A stretch of DNA of 60,575 bases from Natrialba chahannaoensis JCM 10990 (GCF_000337135.1 NZ_AOIN01000008.1:1-60575); one strand, 5' to 3'; numbered from the stretch's first letter, positions 45,873-55,957 are shown. A program made the numbers and translations. The notes: a model not told the origin generated them from the letters alone.

Positions 45873-47222
45873 TCACCACCACCACGATTCTTCAACCTCT
45901 ACTGAGTCAGGGAGGTGATCCTGATCGACGGTCTCGTAGCATTTAATGCATTGAACAACGTCCTTAGTCCGGCCGGTATCAGCCCAACTGTGATTACCAC
46001 CTTCGTCGCATGGGTCAATTGGAGTTTGATTCCCCTGTTGCTTCCGTTGCGAACTTTTATCCTCGATCTCAGCTGAATCGGGAAGACGCTCCCTTGTGAC
46101 GGTCGTGTAGCATCGGTTGCACTGAACCGTACCGTACTCGTTATATTTGACCCAGTTGTGCTCGATGGTATCGTGTAGGATTGAGTCGCACGGCGGGATC
46201 TCTGCGGTCGTGGTAGTGCTCTGGTTGTTGAGTTTCTGTGTAACCGATCCCGGGAGTCTATCCATGTCGACCGAGACACCACATTTCCGACAACTGGCTT
46301 CGTGCTGATCTGCCCAGTGTTCTCCCCAATCATGTTCCCCGTAGTCGCAGTCAGGGATCCCGTGAGGATCCCACCCTCCGTAGCCGTGTTGCGCTCCAGT
46401 CGTCTCCACGGTGGTCGACGACTGCGTGTTCGTATGTTCAGGGGGATCGGGATCAGGCACCTTCGGAACGTCCGGGCGCTCGAGAGGGCTCAAGAAGCCC
46501 ATGTTGTCGTATAGATATCGCGTTCGTTCGTGACTGTACGTACGGTTTATCCGGCAGCGAGCGCAGTACTCGAGCTCGTCGAACTCCTTCCAGACGTGAT
46601 CACAATCGGGGATCGGATCCTGCCAGAGGAGATCGGTCTCGGCGACGTCCTCGAGGTCGCCTTTGTTGAAACGGGAGACAGAGTGAGCGAATGCCGTATC
46701 TGATTTGAACGCTGTCTCGAGGCGATCGAATTTGAACTCCGTTTCCGCAAAATCACGGGGGAGTGCCCAGTAGACACTGTACTCGCACTCGAGGTAGTCA
46801 CGTGTCACGATCGGGATGTCTTTCCCCTTGTTCCGAAACTGGACTTCGACAATAAGACCCGACTCATAGACAGGATGTACATGATTGAACTCGACGAACG
46901 CGTCTGCTCGACGGAACTCTGCACCTGAGGCCGTATGTGATACATCGAGGTGGACCTCCGGGGCACACCGGGCGAACTCGCCGTCGAACTCTTGACGAAG
47001 CTTTGAGACTGCCAGCGATTTCATTTTCCGATGCTCATCCGATTCACCCTTTCCATCACATGAGTCAGCATCACGTGAATGGACGAAGTGACGAGCTCGT
47101 CCGTTGACGGATGGCCCTCGAGGTGACATCTTGCTTCCACACGACAGGCATGTCACCGTCTCACCATCAGAGACTTGCTCTGGAATGACTCGCTCCCCGT
47201 CGCGTTCAGCTAGGAATGCCAT
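45873..47222 (-). CDS. CoiA-like nuclease with four zinc knuckles
   Basis: A 449-residue protein. The N-terminal zinc finger (CLSCGSK, Cys25/Cys28, with RHFVHSRDADSC) and the helix SDEHRKMKSLAVSKLRQEF match competence CoiA-like proteins. RRADAFVEF (Asp107) and LIVEVQF (Glu126, Gln128) give a PD-(D/E)xK-type site with Gln replacing Lys, as in CoiA. After about residue 200 come four repeated units, each C-x(1-9)-H-x-W...C-x-x-C, at 207-223, 292-314, 345-371 and 405-428; the last three end in a RLPxSVE-like segment. The repeats look like tandem zinc ribbons for binding DNA or RNA. The protein heads a two-gene unit with a polytopic membrane protein, which suggests action on DNA entering the cell. 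Confidence 0.75.
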   Translation of the reverse strand: MAFLAERDGERVIPEQVSDGETVTCLSCGSKMSPRGPSVNGRARHFVHSRDADSCDGKGESDEHRKMKSLAVSKLRQEFDGEFARCAPEVHLDVSHTASGAEFRRADAFVEFNHVHPVYESGLIVEVQFRNKGKDIPIVTRDYLECEYSVYWALPRDFAETEFKFDRLETAFKSDTAFAHSVSRFNKGDLEDVAETDLLWQDPIPDCDHVWKEFDELEYCARCRINRTYSHERTRYLYDNMGFLSPLERPDVPKVPDPDPPEHTNTQSSTTVETTGAQHGYGGWDPHGIPDCDYGEHDWGEHWADQHEASCRKCGVSVDMDRLPGSVTQKLNNQSTTTTAEIPPCDSILHDTIEHNWVKYNEYGTVQCNRCYTTVTRERLPDSAEIEDKSSQRKQQGNQTPIDPCDEGGNHSWADTGRTKDVVQCIKCYETVDQDHLPDSVEVEESWWW

Positions 47223-48297
47223 CTCTCACCACCTGTTCGTACCAAGACATTATAAATCCAAATCAAAACTGAATCGGAATCTCCAGCCCCTTTCCGGGTG
47301 CGCTCGGTAGACAAGTGACGTGAGTCGCCATCAGTTGGAGTTTTGCGAAGATAACACCTCCCGGTAGAGACGCGATTTATTATGATCTAACGATAGATCG
47401 ATCGTCGCTCTAGTCAGTCTCGTACGGAATAACGGTTCGCTTGATGTGGAACTTCAGTACAAGGGCGAATGTCGCAGGAGATTCGGCATGGTTTACAAAG
47501 ATAGTTATTTCCCACCACGAAGAAAACATACAGGAGTAAAAGAAGCTAAGGAAGAGATATTTCAACTAATATTGAAAATGATCCCGTCAAGGCTTTTTGA
47601 TCAGTGGCTCGCACTGTTCACTCCACGCTGATCAATGCTGTCGTCTTCTTGGCACCGGGTGCGTTCGCTATGGACCGGATCACTGGCCTCAACCGCACAT
47701 CGAGAAATTCGAGGTCGGTGCCGAACTCCTCGTCAAACGGTATCCGAAGTTCCGGAACCTCTTCGGCTATCACGAGACGCCTTTCTTGTTTTCTATTCGA
47801 AATCTGCAAAAGCACGTTATACCGACAGGATGAATCTACTGATCCACTGAATGACTGGTTCGTTGACTCTGCCGTGAGACCACAGAAATGTTGGTGCTGA
47901 ACTCATCCTCTATATTTAGCAGGCGACTTTTGGCAGAGTTCGGATAGATCGATAGCCACATCAGTAACTGCTTGCCGCTCGTCGGGTATTCGTGGAGAAG
48001 GGATCAACCAGTTCGATGACATCCTCTTCCCCATCGAGTGGGAAATAAGAGTTCCCATGGGTAGTCTCACTTCCCACCTTGAGACGATCATACGATTGCA
48101 ATCCTATCTGGGGAGACCACAGAACGTCTACACGGCTACTGTATAGCGGTCTCTTGTAAGAGTAACAAATCGGGAAGGAAACATTTCCCACAGCCAACTA
48201 ACCAACTACTCACCTCGAACTATTCAGTTCGTTCTGTACCTTCTCGACCGACCGGTTACTGTTCCAATCTGCGAGACACTACGTCATCTTGTAGGTA
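47223..48297. other. Gene-poor stretch with degraded coding remnants
   Basis: About 1.1 kb with no convincing intact gene. On the minus strand two broken frames look protein-like: 47618-47815 (ELRIPFDEEFGTDLEFLDVR) and 47961-48197 (GNSYFPLDGEEDVIELVDPF). They may be parts of one decayed gene. A short AT-rich plus-strand frame (47490-47630) is unassigned. Confidence 0.35.
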
Positions 48298-49311
48298 TTA
48301 TCCATCTGGAAGGTACTGTCGGCGTTGTTCGAGTTTTTCTCGAGCGGACCGTTGATCGTAATGTCGCTCCAGTACGTCCATCCCAACGTCCATCCGATCA
48401 CTCACGATGCGTTCAGGGGTATCTGATTGGAGATGATGCGTGATGGACCCCCGACGAACAGGATGTGGACTCAGTGCTGACGGACACTTGTGAGCATACT
48501 CTGTCGGGTGTGCTTCACACTCGCCGATATTCCGGTCGTGTGGACACTTATTCTCGTATACACACGGGCGTGTATATTGGTACGTGATCGTTCGTCCGCG
48601 GTTACGGCTGAGGCGACTGCGCTTCGTCGCAAATAGCGGAGTTCGACCATGGTCATCGACTACCCCTGGATGGTTGACCTCGAGCCAGTCGTCCAGGACC
48701 AGACAGACGCGATCATTCAACGCAACCAGCCGCTCGCTTTTCGAGCCGTTCTTGAGAGAGGTCCCCTCGTCTGGTCTGTGTACTAGAGCCAGGTATTGAT
48801 CATCGGATCTGTAGTCCTCGACATCGATTCCGGTCGCAGCACCGATGCGAAGCCCAGTGTGCCAGAGTACTTCGAGCAGCGCGTGCTCGAGTCTTGCATA
48901 GCGATATCGCTCGAGGTGATCCAGAATTTTCTGAGCGCGATCTCTGCTGAGTAACTCGTCGCGTGCGTCGTCAGCTGTGGTCGTCGGCAGGATGATTTTC
49001 TCATCGAGTCCTGCTTGCACTGCATCGATACTCGCACAGAACCGGAGGAAGACACGCAAGGTCGCCAGTTGTCCCTTCATCGACGCAGTGGCGAGTTCGT
49101 CTTCGTTCCGTCGTTTGACGCGGAACCGGTGGATATCGCGTGCGGAGAACTCGTTCAGGTTGTCAATCTCCTCGTTTTCACACCACTGTACGAACTGCTT
49201 GAACCGGTACTGATGAGACTGGGTCGTCGCGTCCGTGAGTTCGTGCTGTCGTTCGTCGAGGTACATTTGCATAGCCTCTGCTGGTGCGAGGGGTTCGGGG
49301 GTGTCTGTCAT
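48298..49311 (-). CDS. Tyrosine recombinase, copy B
   Basis: A 337-residue integrase, intact. Catalytic residues: Arg in HTGLRIGA, Lys in GTSLKNGSK, HPVRRGS, and Tyr in RHYDQRS. A cysteine-rich insert before the HxxR box (CVYENKCPHDRNIGECE...KCPSA) probably binds zinc. By eye about three-quarters of its residues match the copy at 55999-57009. Its upstream 100 bases carry the same repeat as copies A and C. Confidence 0.9.
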   Translation of the reverse strand: MTDTPEPLAPAEAMQMYLDERQHELTDATTQSHQYRFKQFVQWCENEEIDNLNEFSARDIHRFRVKRRNEDELATASMKGQLATLRVFLRFCASIDAVQAGLDEKIILPTTTADDARDELLSRDRAQKILDHLERYRYARLEHALLEVLWHTGLRIGAATGIDVEDYRSDDQYLALVHRPDEGTSLKNGSKSERLVALNDRVCLVLDDWLEVNHPGVVDDHGRTPLFATKRSRLSRNRGRTITYQYTRPCVYENKCPHDRNIGECEAHPTEYAHKCPSALSPHPVRRGSITHHLQSDTPERIVSDRMDVGMDVLERHYDQRSAREKLEQRRQYLPDG

Positions 49312-49410
49312 GGTCTCTCATTGAAGGCAGAAGACAACGAGTTCTAAACGCCCGATTGAGCGTTTCTCGCGTTTACTAACAGCTGGCTGAGAGCCCCAAA
49401 GATTCTGGAT
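49312..49410. repeat. Recombinase upstream repeat, copy B
   Basis: Matches copies A and C: ACAACGAGTTCTAAACGCCC, AACAGCTGGCTGAGAG and AAAGATTCTGGAT. It diverges after GGAT, about 20 bases earlier than the A/C match. Confidence 0.65.
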
Positions 49411-49440
49411 GGATCACTCTATCCTATCAGCGCTTGTAAC

Positions 49441-49605
49441 TGTTCGATTGTCATTCATCTCAGTGGCGGACTCCGGTTGGATCTGGCCAGCGAACGATTT
49501 GATGTCTCGCCGCGAGCTTTGAAGAAGCACTACGATCCGCGTATAAAGGAGAAGCAGATGGTAGACCGATCAGATGTAGTTCGAAAAGCCTGGGCAGAAG
49601 GGTAA
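49441..49605 (+). pseudogene. C-terminal remnant of a tyrosine recombinase
   Basis: Codons from 49441 read CSIVIHLSGGLRLDLASERF, then DVSPRALKKHYDPR and a short tail to TAA at 49603-49605. This matches the end of the recombinase at 23811-24941 (SIVSHLSGGLRRERASERF, KKHYDPR). The first 85% of the gene is gone. It lies directly behind the copy B upstream repeat. Confidence 0.75.
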
Positions 49606-49728
49606 GTTTCCAACTGGACTGATTGATCCATTGTTCTTCTCTATCCTTTTGCGTACTTCGAACGGCATTTGAGTCTAATCTCCTCTAAGAAGGCAATATA
49701 CTACTAACTAGAAATCAACGCTACAAAA

Positions 49729-51699
49729 ATGGGATCATATCAATGCGATAACTGCGGTGAACCATTTTGCACACTAACTAGGCTTCGTCTCCACGAGGAT
49801 AATTGTGAAGATATAAATATGGAAATTGATAGTTCCCGCGTTACTGCACTCTCTCAAGTTGGAACTGGGAGTCAATTCCAGTCACAAATGGATCGACGAC
49901 GAAACCGGTTGGAAGAGCATGGCATCGACTCTATTACTGAGGCTGTTCAGCAGCTTAGAAGGAATATTCATGAACACGGTCCTCAAGAATTTGTTAAAGA
50001 ACTTTGGTATCATGAACTTATTCGGTCCACTTCCTACGAGATGTTAGACGAAGATACAGGATTGCCACCCAAGATGGTCGAGTACCTCTTTGGACTTGCC
50101 ACAACAATTCCACCAACCGAGCAACAATCTTCAGCGGTCAATTTCTACGATGTAATCGACTCGCTATCTTTAGTATATGATCAGCTTAGACTGAAGCAAG
50201 ACGAGGTGCTAGCTAACGCAGATTCAGCGGAGGAGCGACGAAAAGCGCACGTTCAGCACAGTCAACTGGAACGAGAACTAACCACTGGACGATTTGCTCA
50301 TGGAACACAACGTCGGGAGTTTACACGCCGAGTCTACTCACGTGTAGACGAAGAACTATCGGATATTTTGGGACTTAGTGCATCGGAGGCTGTCTCACTT
50401 GCCGATGATCTCCTTCGCTTCCATCAGGCAACACTGGGGGACAAACAACTCGCCCCAATTATACAGCACGTTGTTGACATCGGTGATGGACCGTTTCAGG
50501 TGCAATCTGAAGACGCCATAGCAAAAGCCCAAACCGATCCTCGGTCAGCTTTCCCCTCCATTTGGGTTAATGTAGCTAAATATGATAATCATCGACTCAA
50601 TCCACTAGGATCAGATTTTGAAAACGGGGAATATGAGAGATATGAAGATACATTTGGGACAATTCGGGAGGTCGTCCCTGAACTAGGGTTTACTTCTACT
50701 GAGTTCCGCGAAACGCTAGAGGGGGAACTGAATAATCTAGACTCGTTCTTCGAATCAATGAGTATCGGTATCGGCGAGTATGAAAGTAATCCAGAGGACT
50801 TGTCTGGTTCATTTTCGAAGTTTGATTACCCATTTGACCATAACCCCATTCATGAATACCCTCTTTTGAGTGATCAGGACGGTCGTTTCTATCTTGGACC
50901 TCAGAACTCCCTCTGGTTTTCTCTTTCAACCAGGTTTCGCTATAATATCCTTGACAGCAAACATGAAGGGATCGGCACAAGGAAGATTGGAGAAGGTGCA
51001 GAGGACTGGGTAGGAGAATGTCTCGAAAACGTCAATGATGAAAATGTGTGTATATTAACTAGCGTTGACTATGATTATCGGGATGGCGAATCAGATTTTG
51101 TGCTGCTATACGACGATACAGTAGTTGTTATTGAAGTCAAAACTAGAGGATTACGACTTGGCTCTCGCCTCGGTCCGTTTGATTCGTTTGAGAAAATTCA
51201 GCAAGATGCTGAAGAAGTCATTGGTGAACCCTATGAGGAACAAGCCTTGAAATTGCTTAATGGGATTAAGGATGGTAATGTAACTAACCTTCAAGGCGAT
51301 GAAGGGTCTGTTCGGGTCGATCCTGACCGTTTTTCGGATTATGTCCCCGTCCTTGTAGTTGCTCGTCCACTAGACTATGCAGGGACGATTCTCCATACAG
51401 ATCTCCTTGATCTAGGAGAGAACCCACCATATATTACAGATATCTATAGCCTGCAAACCATTTGCCAACACCTCTCTGGGAGTGGTGCCCTACTCAACTA
51501 CATTAAAAAACGAATCAAGGTTGGAGTTACTGGAAGAGCTCTCAGTATTGACGAGATCGACTACCTTGGTGAGTACCTTGATCATGGCTTAGAGTATCCC
51601 GAAGTCCCTGAAGAGGGGTTGGTCAATATAATACACGCTGGTTCTCATTTGGAAAGGATCTATGACACCGGCTTAGTGGATGACATGGAACACTTGTGA
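49729..51699 (+). CDS. Zinc-finger PD-(D/E)xK nuclease, 656 aa
   Basis: The N-terminus is a classical C2HC finger (CDNCGEPF...LRLHEDNC, residues 6-26), rare in archaea. Residues 30-400 are mostly helical with no recognised domain. The C-terminal third holds a restriction-nuclease fold: GESDFVLL (Asp456), VVVIEVKTRG (Glu469, Lys471), preceded by a helix with Glu (GEGAEDWVGECL). It resembles NERD or restriction-like proteins that act alone. AT-rich for a haloarchaeal gene. It begins the second cargo block between recombinase copies B and C. Confidence 0.7.
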   Translation: MGSYQCDNCGEPFCTLTRLRLHEDNCEDINMEIDSSRVTALSQVGTGSQFQSQMDRRRNRLEEHGIDSITEAVQQLRRNIHEHGPQEFVKELWYHELIRSTSYEMLDEDTGLPPKMVEYLFGLATTIPPTEQQSSAVNFYDVIDSLSLVYDQLRLKQDEVLANADSAEERRKAHVQHSQLERELTTGRFAHGTQRREFTRRVYSRVDEELSDILGLSASEAVSLADDLLRFHQATLGDKQLAPIIQHVVDIGDGPFQVQSEDAIAKAQTDPRSAFPSIWVNVAKYDNHRLNPLGSDFENGEYERYEDTFGTIREVVPELGFTSTEFRETLEGELNNLDSFFESMSIGIGEYESNPEDLSGSFSKFDYPFDHNPIHEYPLLSDQDGRFYLGPQNSLWFSLSTRFRYNILDSKHEGIGTRKIGEGAEDWVGECLENVNDENVCILTSVDYDYRDGESDFVLLYDDTVVVIEVKTRGLRLGSRLGPFDSFEKIQQDAEEVIGEPYEEQALKLLNGIKDGNVTNLQGDEGSVRVDPDRFSDYVPVLVVARPLDYAGTILHTDLLDLGENPPYITDIYSLQTICQHLSGSGALLNYIKKRIKVGVTGRALSIDEIDYLGEYLDHGLEYPEVPEEGLVNIIHAGSHLERIYDTGLVDDMEHL

Positions 51700-52094
51700 T
51701 TAATTTCTAAATGGGACGTCTCTAATTTGGGGGCTAATATCCCCGTTAGTGGGAAACCTGGCTTCCATGAGGGGATTTCTCTTTCCCGTGGTTTGGAAGA
51801 GGCCGCCATGCTGAACGCATTCTCTGGGCCTCGTTTAGACGCAACGGAAAACGACTCTAACGCTTTGTTCTCAAAATGTGAATTTGTACCACGAGGTGCT
51901 CGCTACTGTATTTTGCTCGGCCGAAATGACTCCTGACCCGCCCATTCGGGAGCGTCTAAACAGGACCCCATTCTCTGTATCTTACAAATTGTTTTTATCG
52001 CCTTCCTTGAACCGACCGTTCGGCGAAAAAGTTTGATCAAAAGGTGAGTCCGAAAATTCATCAATTTAAATACACCAAGGGTGTAAGAGGCGAC
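51700..52094. other. Gene-poor stretch between nuclease and paralogue genes
   Basis: Nearly 400 bases with no supported gene. A 69-codon plus frame (51727-51936) does not resemble a known family. The bases GGGGGCTAATATCCCC and GTTAGTGGGAAACC near 51730-51760 recall the structured ends of IS200/IS605-type elements, but the match is weak. Confidence 0.35.
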
Positions 52095-53036
52095 ATGTCC
52101 CAATATCAAAGATCTCCGTATAATACTCTTTGGCAGTACCATTTCCCATTTGAGTACTGGTATAACCGTCTGGAGAAAATTAACCCACATAACGACGCCG
52201 ACCGTTTAGAAGCCCTTTATTCTCTCGTCAAACTTACAGAGATTTACTCACGGGCTTTCTCAGCTGCAGTTCAAAACCCAAACCATCCTTGGTACTACCT
52301 TGATGAGCACGTTCATCTCGGCGATGTTGATGACACATTTGATATCCTGTGGACCAACGGAAACACTGCTATTGGGAGAGTACCCCAGAACTCAGATGAC
52401 ACGACTACTGTCGATGCTGAAGACGATCTGAGCCTTGATAAGGCAGACGCTATTACAGCAAGCTTGTTGGGTGTTCCTTACCAAATTGATGATACAGGAA
52501 AAGTTGAGCTACAGGAGTCACCAGCACTTCACCGCGATATCTGTCAGATAATCTTGAACGCTTTTAAGGAGCAATCTTTTCTGCATCAAAGCTTTAATCA
52601 GGGATTCTGTGTACTTCCAGTATCACCGGATACTGTTGAGGTCACTATCGAATCATTTGGACTGTTAAACGATGAGAATAGAGCGCAATTTCAGAGTCAG
52701 ATTGACACTCTCAAAGAGCGATATAACGAAGATCAATGGCCTATGACATTCGCCCAGCTCGGAAAGCAAGCCACCGATCAAGGGGAGGTATCCCAACTGC
52801 GAATCTACCAGGTTGATGTGTGGATCTGCTACAAGTTTGCAGAGGTAGTACTAGATGCACTGTTTAACCTGATTTCCCCAGGTCCAGGGATTAGGTTACA
52901 AGGTAGCCTCTCAGATGTACCAGTAGAAAATCTCGAAAAAGAAGCAAATTTCACTGAATTGATTTTTGAGGTTGAAACTCCGATTCAGGGTCAACTAACG
53001 CGTATTGTGACCGAGGAAACGTTTCAGACACAGTAG
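52095..53036 (+). CDS. Unknown protein, tandem paralogue 1
   Basis: 313 residues from ATG 52095, chosen because AAGAGGCG precedes it and the homology with the next gene begins there. Conserved between the pair: FPFEYWYNRLEKINPHNDAD, RLEALYSLV, WYYLDEH, GFCVLPVSPD, and VDVWICYKFAEVVLDALFNL followed by ISPGPG. The fold is helical and soluble, with no catalytic motif I know. It is AT-richer than its partner, so the duplication is old or the copies came separately. Confidence 0.7.
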   Translation: MSQYQRSPYNTLWQYHFPFEYWYNRLEKINPHNDADRLEALYSLVKLTEIYSRAFSAAVQNPNHPWYYLDEHVHLGDVDDTFDILWTNGNTAIGRVPQNSDDTTTVDAEDDLSLDKADAITASLLGVPYQIDDTGKVELQESPALHRDICQIILNAFKEQSFLHQSFNQGFCVLPVSPDTVEVTIESFGLLNDENRAQFQSQIDTLKERYNEDQWPMTFAQLGKQATDQGEVSQLRIYQVDVWICYKFAEVVLDALFNLISPGPGIRLQGSLSDVPVENLEKEANFTELIFEVETPIQGQLTRIVTEETFQTQ

Positions 53037-53110
53037 TCGTACGTATGCTTGGTTCAATAGCTCTTAGCCTAATGCTGATGCATAAGTTGTACTAGAAGGA
53101 ACGAAGCAAT

Positions 53111-54052
53111 ATGCACCCTCGTCAGGATTCCCCGTTCAAATCGCTCTGGCAGTCACGATATCCCTTCGAGTACTGGTCAAACCGCCTTGAGAAAATCAAT
53201 CCGTACAATCAGGCGGATCGACTAGAGGCCCTCTACAGCTTGGTCCAAATATCAGACATATATGTTCATATTTTCGCGGCCTACGCGCAAAACCCGGACA
53301 TGCCATGGTTCTTTCTTAAAGAGAACACACGTCGATGGCATATTGACGATGTCCTTGACCAGCTCCGAATGAATGGCATAATCACTGTGGGTGGCTTAGT
53401 AAACGACGGCGAGGGAACCATTACGGTCGATACCCGTGACGAGTTTGATCTTCACGAGATGGACGCTGTTGCCGCCGGTGTGCTGGGATGTCCGTACACC
53501 GTTGACGAGGAGTCGAAATCGGTCCTCTTCGAGGAGCCGCCAGAATTACATCGCGGAGTCGCAAACGCCATCCTCAATTTTGCTGATGAAAATAGAGCGC
53601 TCCTCAATGATTTCAAGCACGGATTCAGAGTACTTCCAGTAACTCCCGACGATATCGAATCGATGCTTCAGTCGTCTTTCCGACTGGATGAGGAAGATCA
53701 AGAAGAATTCAAGACTAAACTCGAAGCGCTTCGGAAGCGCCAAGAGCGGGATGATTGGGGGTTCAGCTTCGTTCGAATCCATGCCGATGAGCAAGACTAC
53801 GGCTATGATCTTCAATTGGATCTCTATCACGTAGATGCCTGGACTTGCTATAAGTTCGCAGACCTAACGTTGGTTGCACTCCACAACCTGATCAGTCCTG
53901 GTCATGGCGAACATCTCGAAGAGAGTCTATTAGAAGTGCCAATTGACATGCTGGAAGGTAACAATTCATTCATCGAGCATATCTTCGGATTCGGTCTTCC
54001 AATCCGGAACAATCCAGAGATCGTCGTGCCCTATGATGAATTTCAATCATAG
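53111..54052 (+). CDS. Unknown protein, tandem paralogue 2
   Basis: 313 residues, with an AGAAGGAACG ribosome-binding site before the ATG. It is clearly related to the preceding protein (PFEYWSNRLEKINPYNQAD, RLEALYSLV, GFRVLPVTPDD, VDAWTCYKFADLTLVALHNL, ISPGHG), by eye around 40% identical. The genes are 74 bases apart on the same strand; equal length and shared blocks suggest two subunits of one complex. The function is unknown. Confidence 0.7.
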   Translation: MHPRQDSPFKSLWQSRYPFEYWSNRLEKINPYNQADRLEALYSLVQISDIYVHIFAAYAQNPDMPWFFLKENTRRWHIDDVLDQLRMNGIITVGGLVNDGEGTITVDTRDEFDLHEMDAVAAGVLGCPYTVDEESKSVLFEEPPELHRGVANAILNFADENRALLNDFKHGFRVLPVTPDDIESMLQSSFRLDEEDQEEFKTKLEALRKRQERDDWGFSFVRIHADEQDYGYDLQLDLYHVDAWTCYKFADLTLVALHNLISPGHGEHLEESLLEVPIDMLEGNNSFIEHIFGFGLPIRNNPEIVVPYDEFQS

Positions 54053-54322
54053 CACCAAAAATCAGTCCCACAGTGGGTCGGACGATCCACGACCACACGT
54101 CGTCACTTGGTGCCTCGACCTCGCCGGCGCACTACAACGGGGAATATTTCTGGTGGCCTACGCGTGGTATGCAGGGAAACGCTGCTGCTTACGGGTGGGG
54201 AAGCCGGTGAATAGGGGTCGATCAATACTGGAATGATTGCGCGGCCGCTCTACCGTTTTGATGTGCCTTCAACACTTAATCGGAAGAACGTCAATATGGT
54301 AGATGATTATGGATAGTCACCG

Positions 54323-55957
54323 CTATTGATTAAGTATCTCAAGAATAAAGTTACTCAGCCAAATTTCAAACTCATCAGATGGTTCTGCATCTCCATCTAT
54401 AATGTCAAAACTATAGTATTGCAATTCATTATCCCTTTCAACATACCATTCAAATATTTCTTCTAGTAGAAATGGATTATCTTTACCATAAGAATTAATA
54501 GTGCGATTCATACTATTGAACCATAAATCCCAATTGGAATCGCCGTACTGTTCTACTTCTGAGAATAGGTATGCTGTTTCAAGATATAAAGCAATTAATC
54601 GTAGTCCAGATTCCTTATCACAGTTTAGATATACTGCTTCGCATAAATCTGAAAGGGCAGAACTCAGCGAGAGATGAAGGTCAATTGATGAATCGAACTC
54701 CAATGATTCATCATAAATCCATACTATAGCACTTAGTAGATTTTCCTGGACTTGTTTTAGACGGTCGCTCTCCGACTCAACCCCCGATGTGATTTTCATT
54801 CCATTGCTATTTTGATCTGGAAGTGGTATTGTTGGTAAATTATAATTCTCTGAGAGAATCCGATAAATACCTTCATACGTGGAAACCAGAGTGCTTGAAA
54901 TGTATGTGAAATTCTCCGGATCTCTCTTCCCAAAAGAGGAGTCTTGCAGTGTTTTAATAGGGAAGTGGGATAAAGAAATAATAGTACTCTTTGACACGGA
55001 CTCTAAATCATTTCTTTGGAGTTCATCAACCGCTTCATAATATATGTCCATGTACACTATCCAATTACCAAAGTTACCTGATTGTGAATGAAAAACAGTA
55101 TCAATTCTGCTTATCGACTTTGAGGTTGACTGTAGGATTGACACAGAATCATGACATGTACCTTCAACTGCAGCGGTTAGAACAATGTCTCTAAGATACA
55201 TATGTAACTCTTCAGCCTCATTATCAATGGTCAACTTCACTAATCCCGGTATTCTAGTTAGAATTAGCCTGTCAACGTTCGAGGATATCTCCCAAGGTTG
55301 ATGACCGCTCTCAGATACGACTGATTTGGCCAATGGCCTATGTGCTAATAATAGCCGTCTTCCTGTGTCGATATCGTTTCGGTTTATTGCATTTTGGGTA
55401 CCTTTCGTTGTTTCATCTATCGCTGTTTCATTATCTACCAGAGCATTAGTACTCTCAATATACCCCCTAATCGAAATCAGTCGGGGGAAAGTTGACAGAC
55501 TAGCTAATAGTAAAAATAAAGTTAAAAAGCCTAGTGATAGAACGATTGTTAAAATAAGTTCCTGATATACTCTCTGAAAATTCTGGATGAAACTATAAGT
55601 TAGAAGTTCAAACACTGTTGCTGTCACAATCATAACGATAGTCAATCTTAATATGGGAACGCTGAAGATTCTTCTAGACAGTGACGATTCTAGATTATTA
55701 CTTACATTCTGAACACCCAAAATAATGAGCGAAAATAGAATGGATAGTGTTATGAGCTGAATTGACGCTAATGTAAGTAACAAATTGAACGCTTGTTCCA
55801 GACCAATGGTCAAGCCAAGCAACTTCCCCAAAATATATGCTATAAAACTTACCACAACGACCGTAATTACAAATCCTGCGTAGCATTTTATGGGTTCCTC
55901 AAGTGCTATCTCCTCAAGTCTCGGAATGATCAAGAATTTATTATGTTTAGATAACAT
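54323..55957 (-). CDS. AT-rich membrane protein, unknown
   Basis: A 544-residue protein with four or five transmembrane helices in the first 170 residues (YAGFVITVVVVSFIAYILG and following) and a long soluble C-terminal domain rich in Ser, Asn and Ile. The layout recalls DUF2254-like membrane proteins, but the match is weak. The gene is the most AT-rich of the window and shows little of the acidic bias of halophilic proteins, a sign of recent transfer from a non-halophilic or viral source. Confidence 0.6.
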   Translation of the reverse strand: MLSKHNKFLIIPRLEEIALEEPIKCYAGFVITVVVVSFIAYILGKLLGLTIGLEQAFNLLLTLASIQLITLSILFSLIILGVQNVSNNLESSLSRRIFSVPILRLTIVMIVTATVFELLTYSFIQNFQRVYQELILTIVLSLGFLTLFLLLASLSTFPRLISIRGYIESTNALVDNETAIDETTKGTQNAINRNDIDTGRRLLLAHRPLAKSVVSESGHQPWEISSNVDRLILTRIPGLVKLTIDNEAEELHMYLRDIVLTAAVEGTCHDSVSILQSTSKSISRIDTVFHSQSGNFGNWIVYMDIYYEAVDELQRNDLESVSKSTIISLSHFPIKTLQDSSFGKRDPENFTYISSTLVSTYEGIYRILSENYNLPTIPLPDQNSNGMKITSGVESESDRLKQVQENLLSAIVWIYDESLEFDSSIDLHLSLSSALSDLCEAVYLNCDKESGLRLIALYLETAYLFSEVEQYGDSNWDLWFNSMNRTINSYGKDNPFLLEEIFEWYVERDNELQYYSFDIIDGDAEPSDEFEIWLSNFILEILNQ

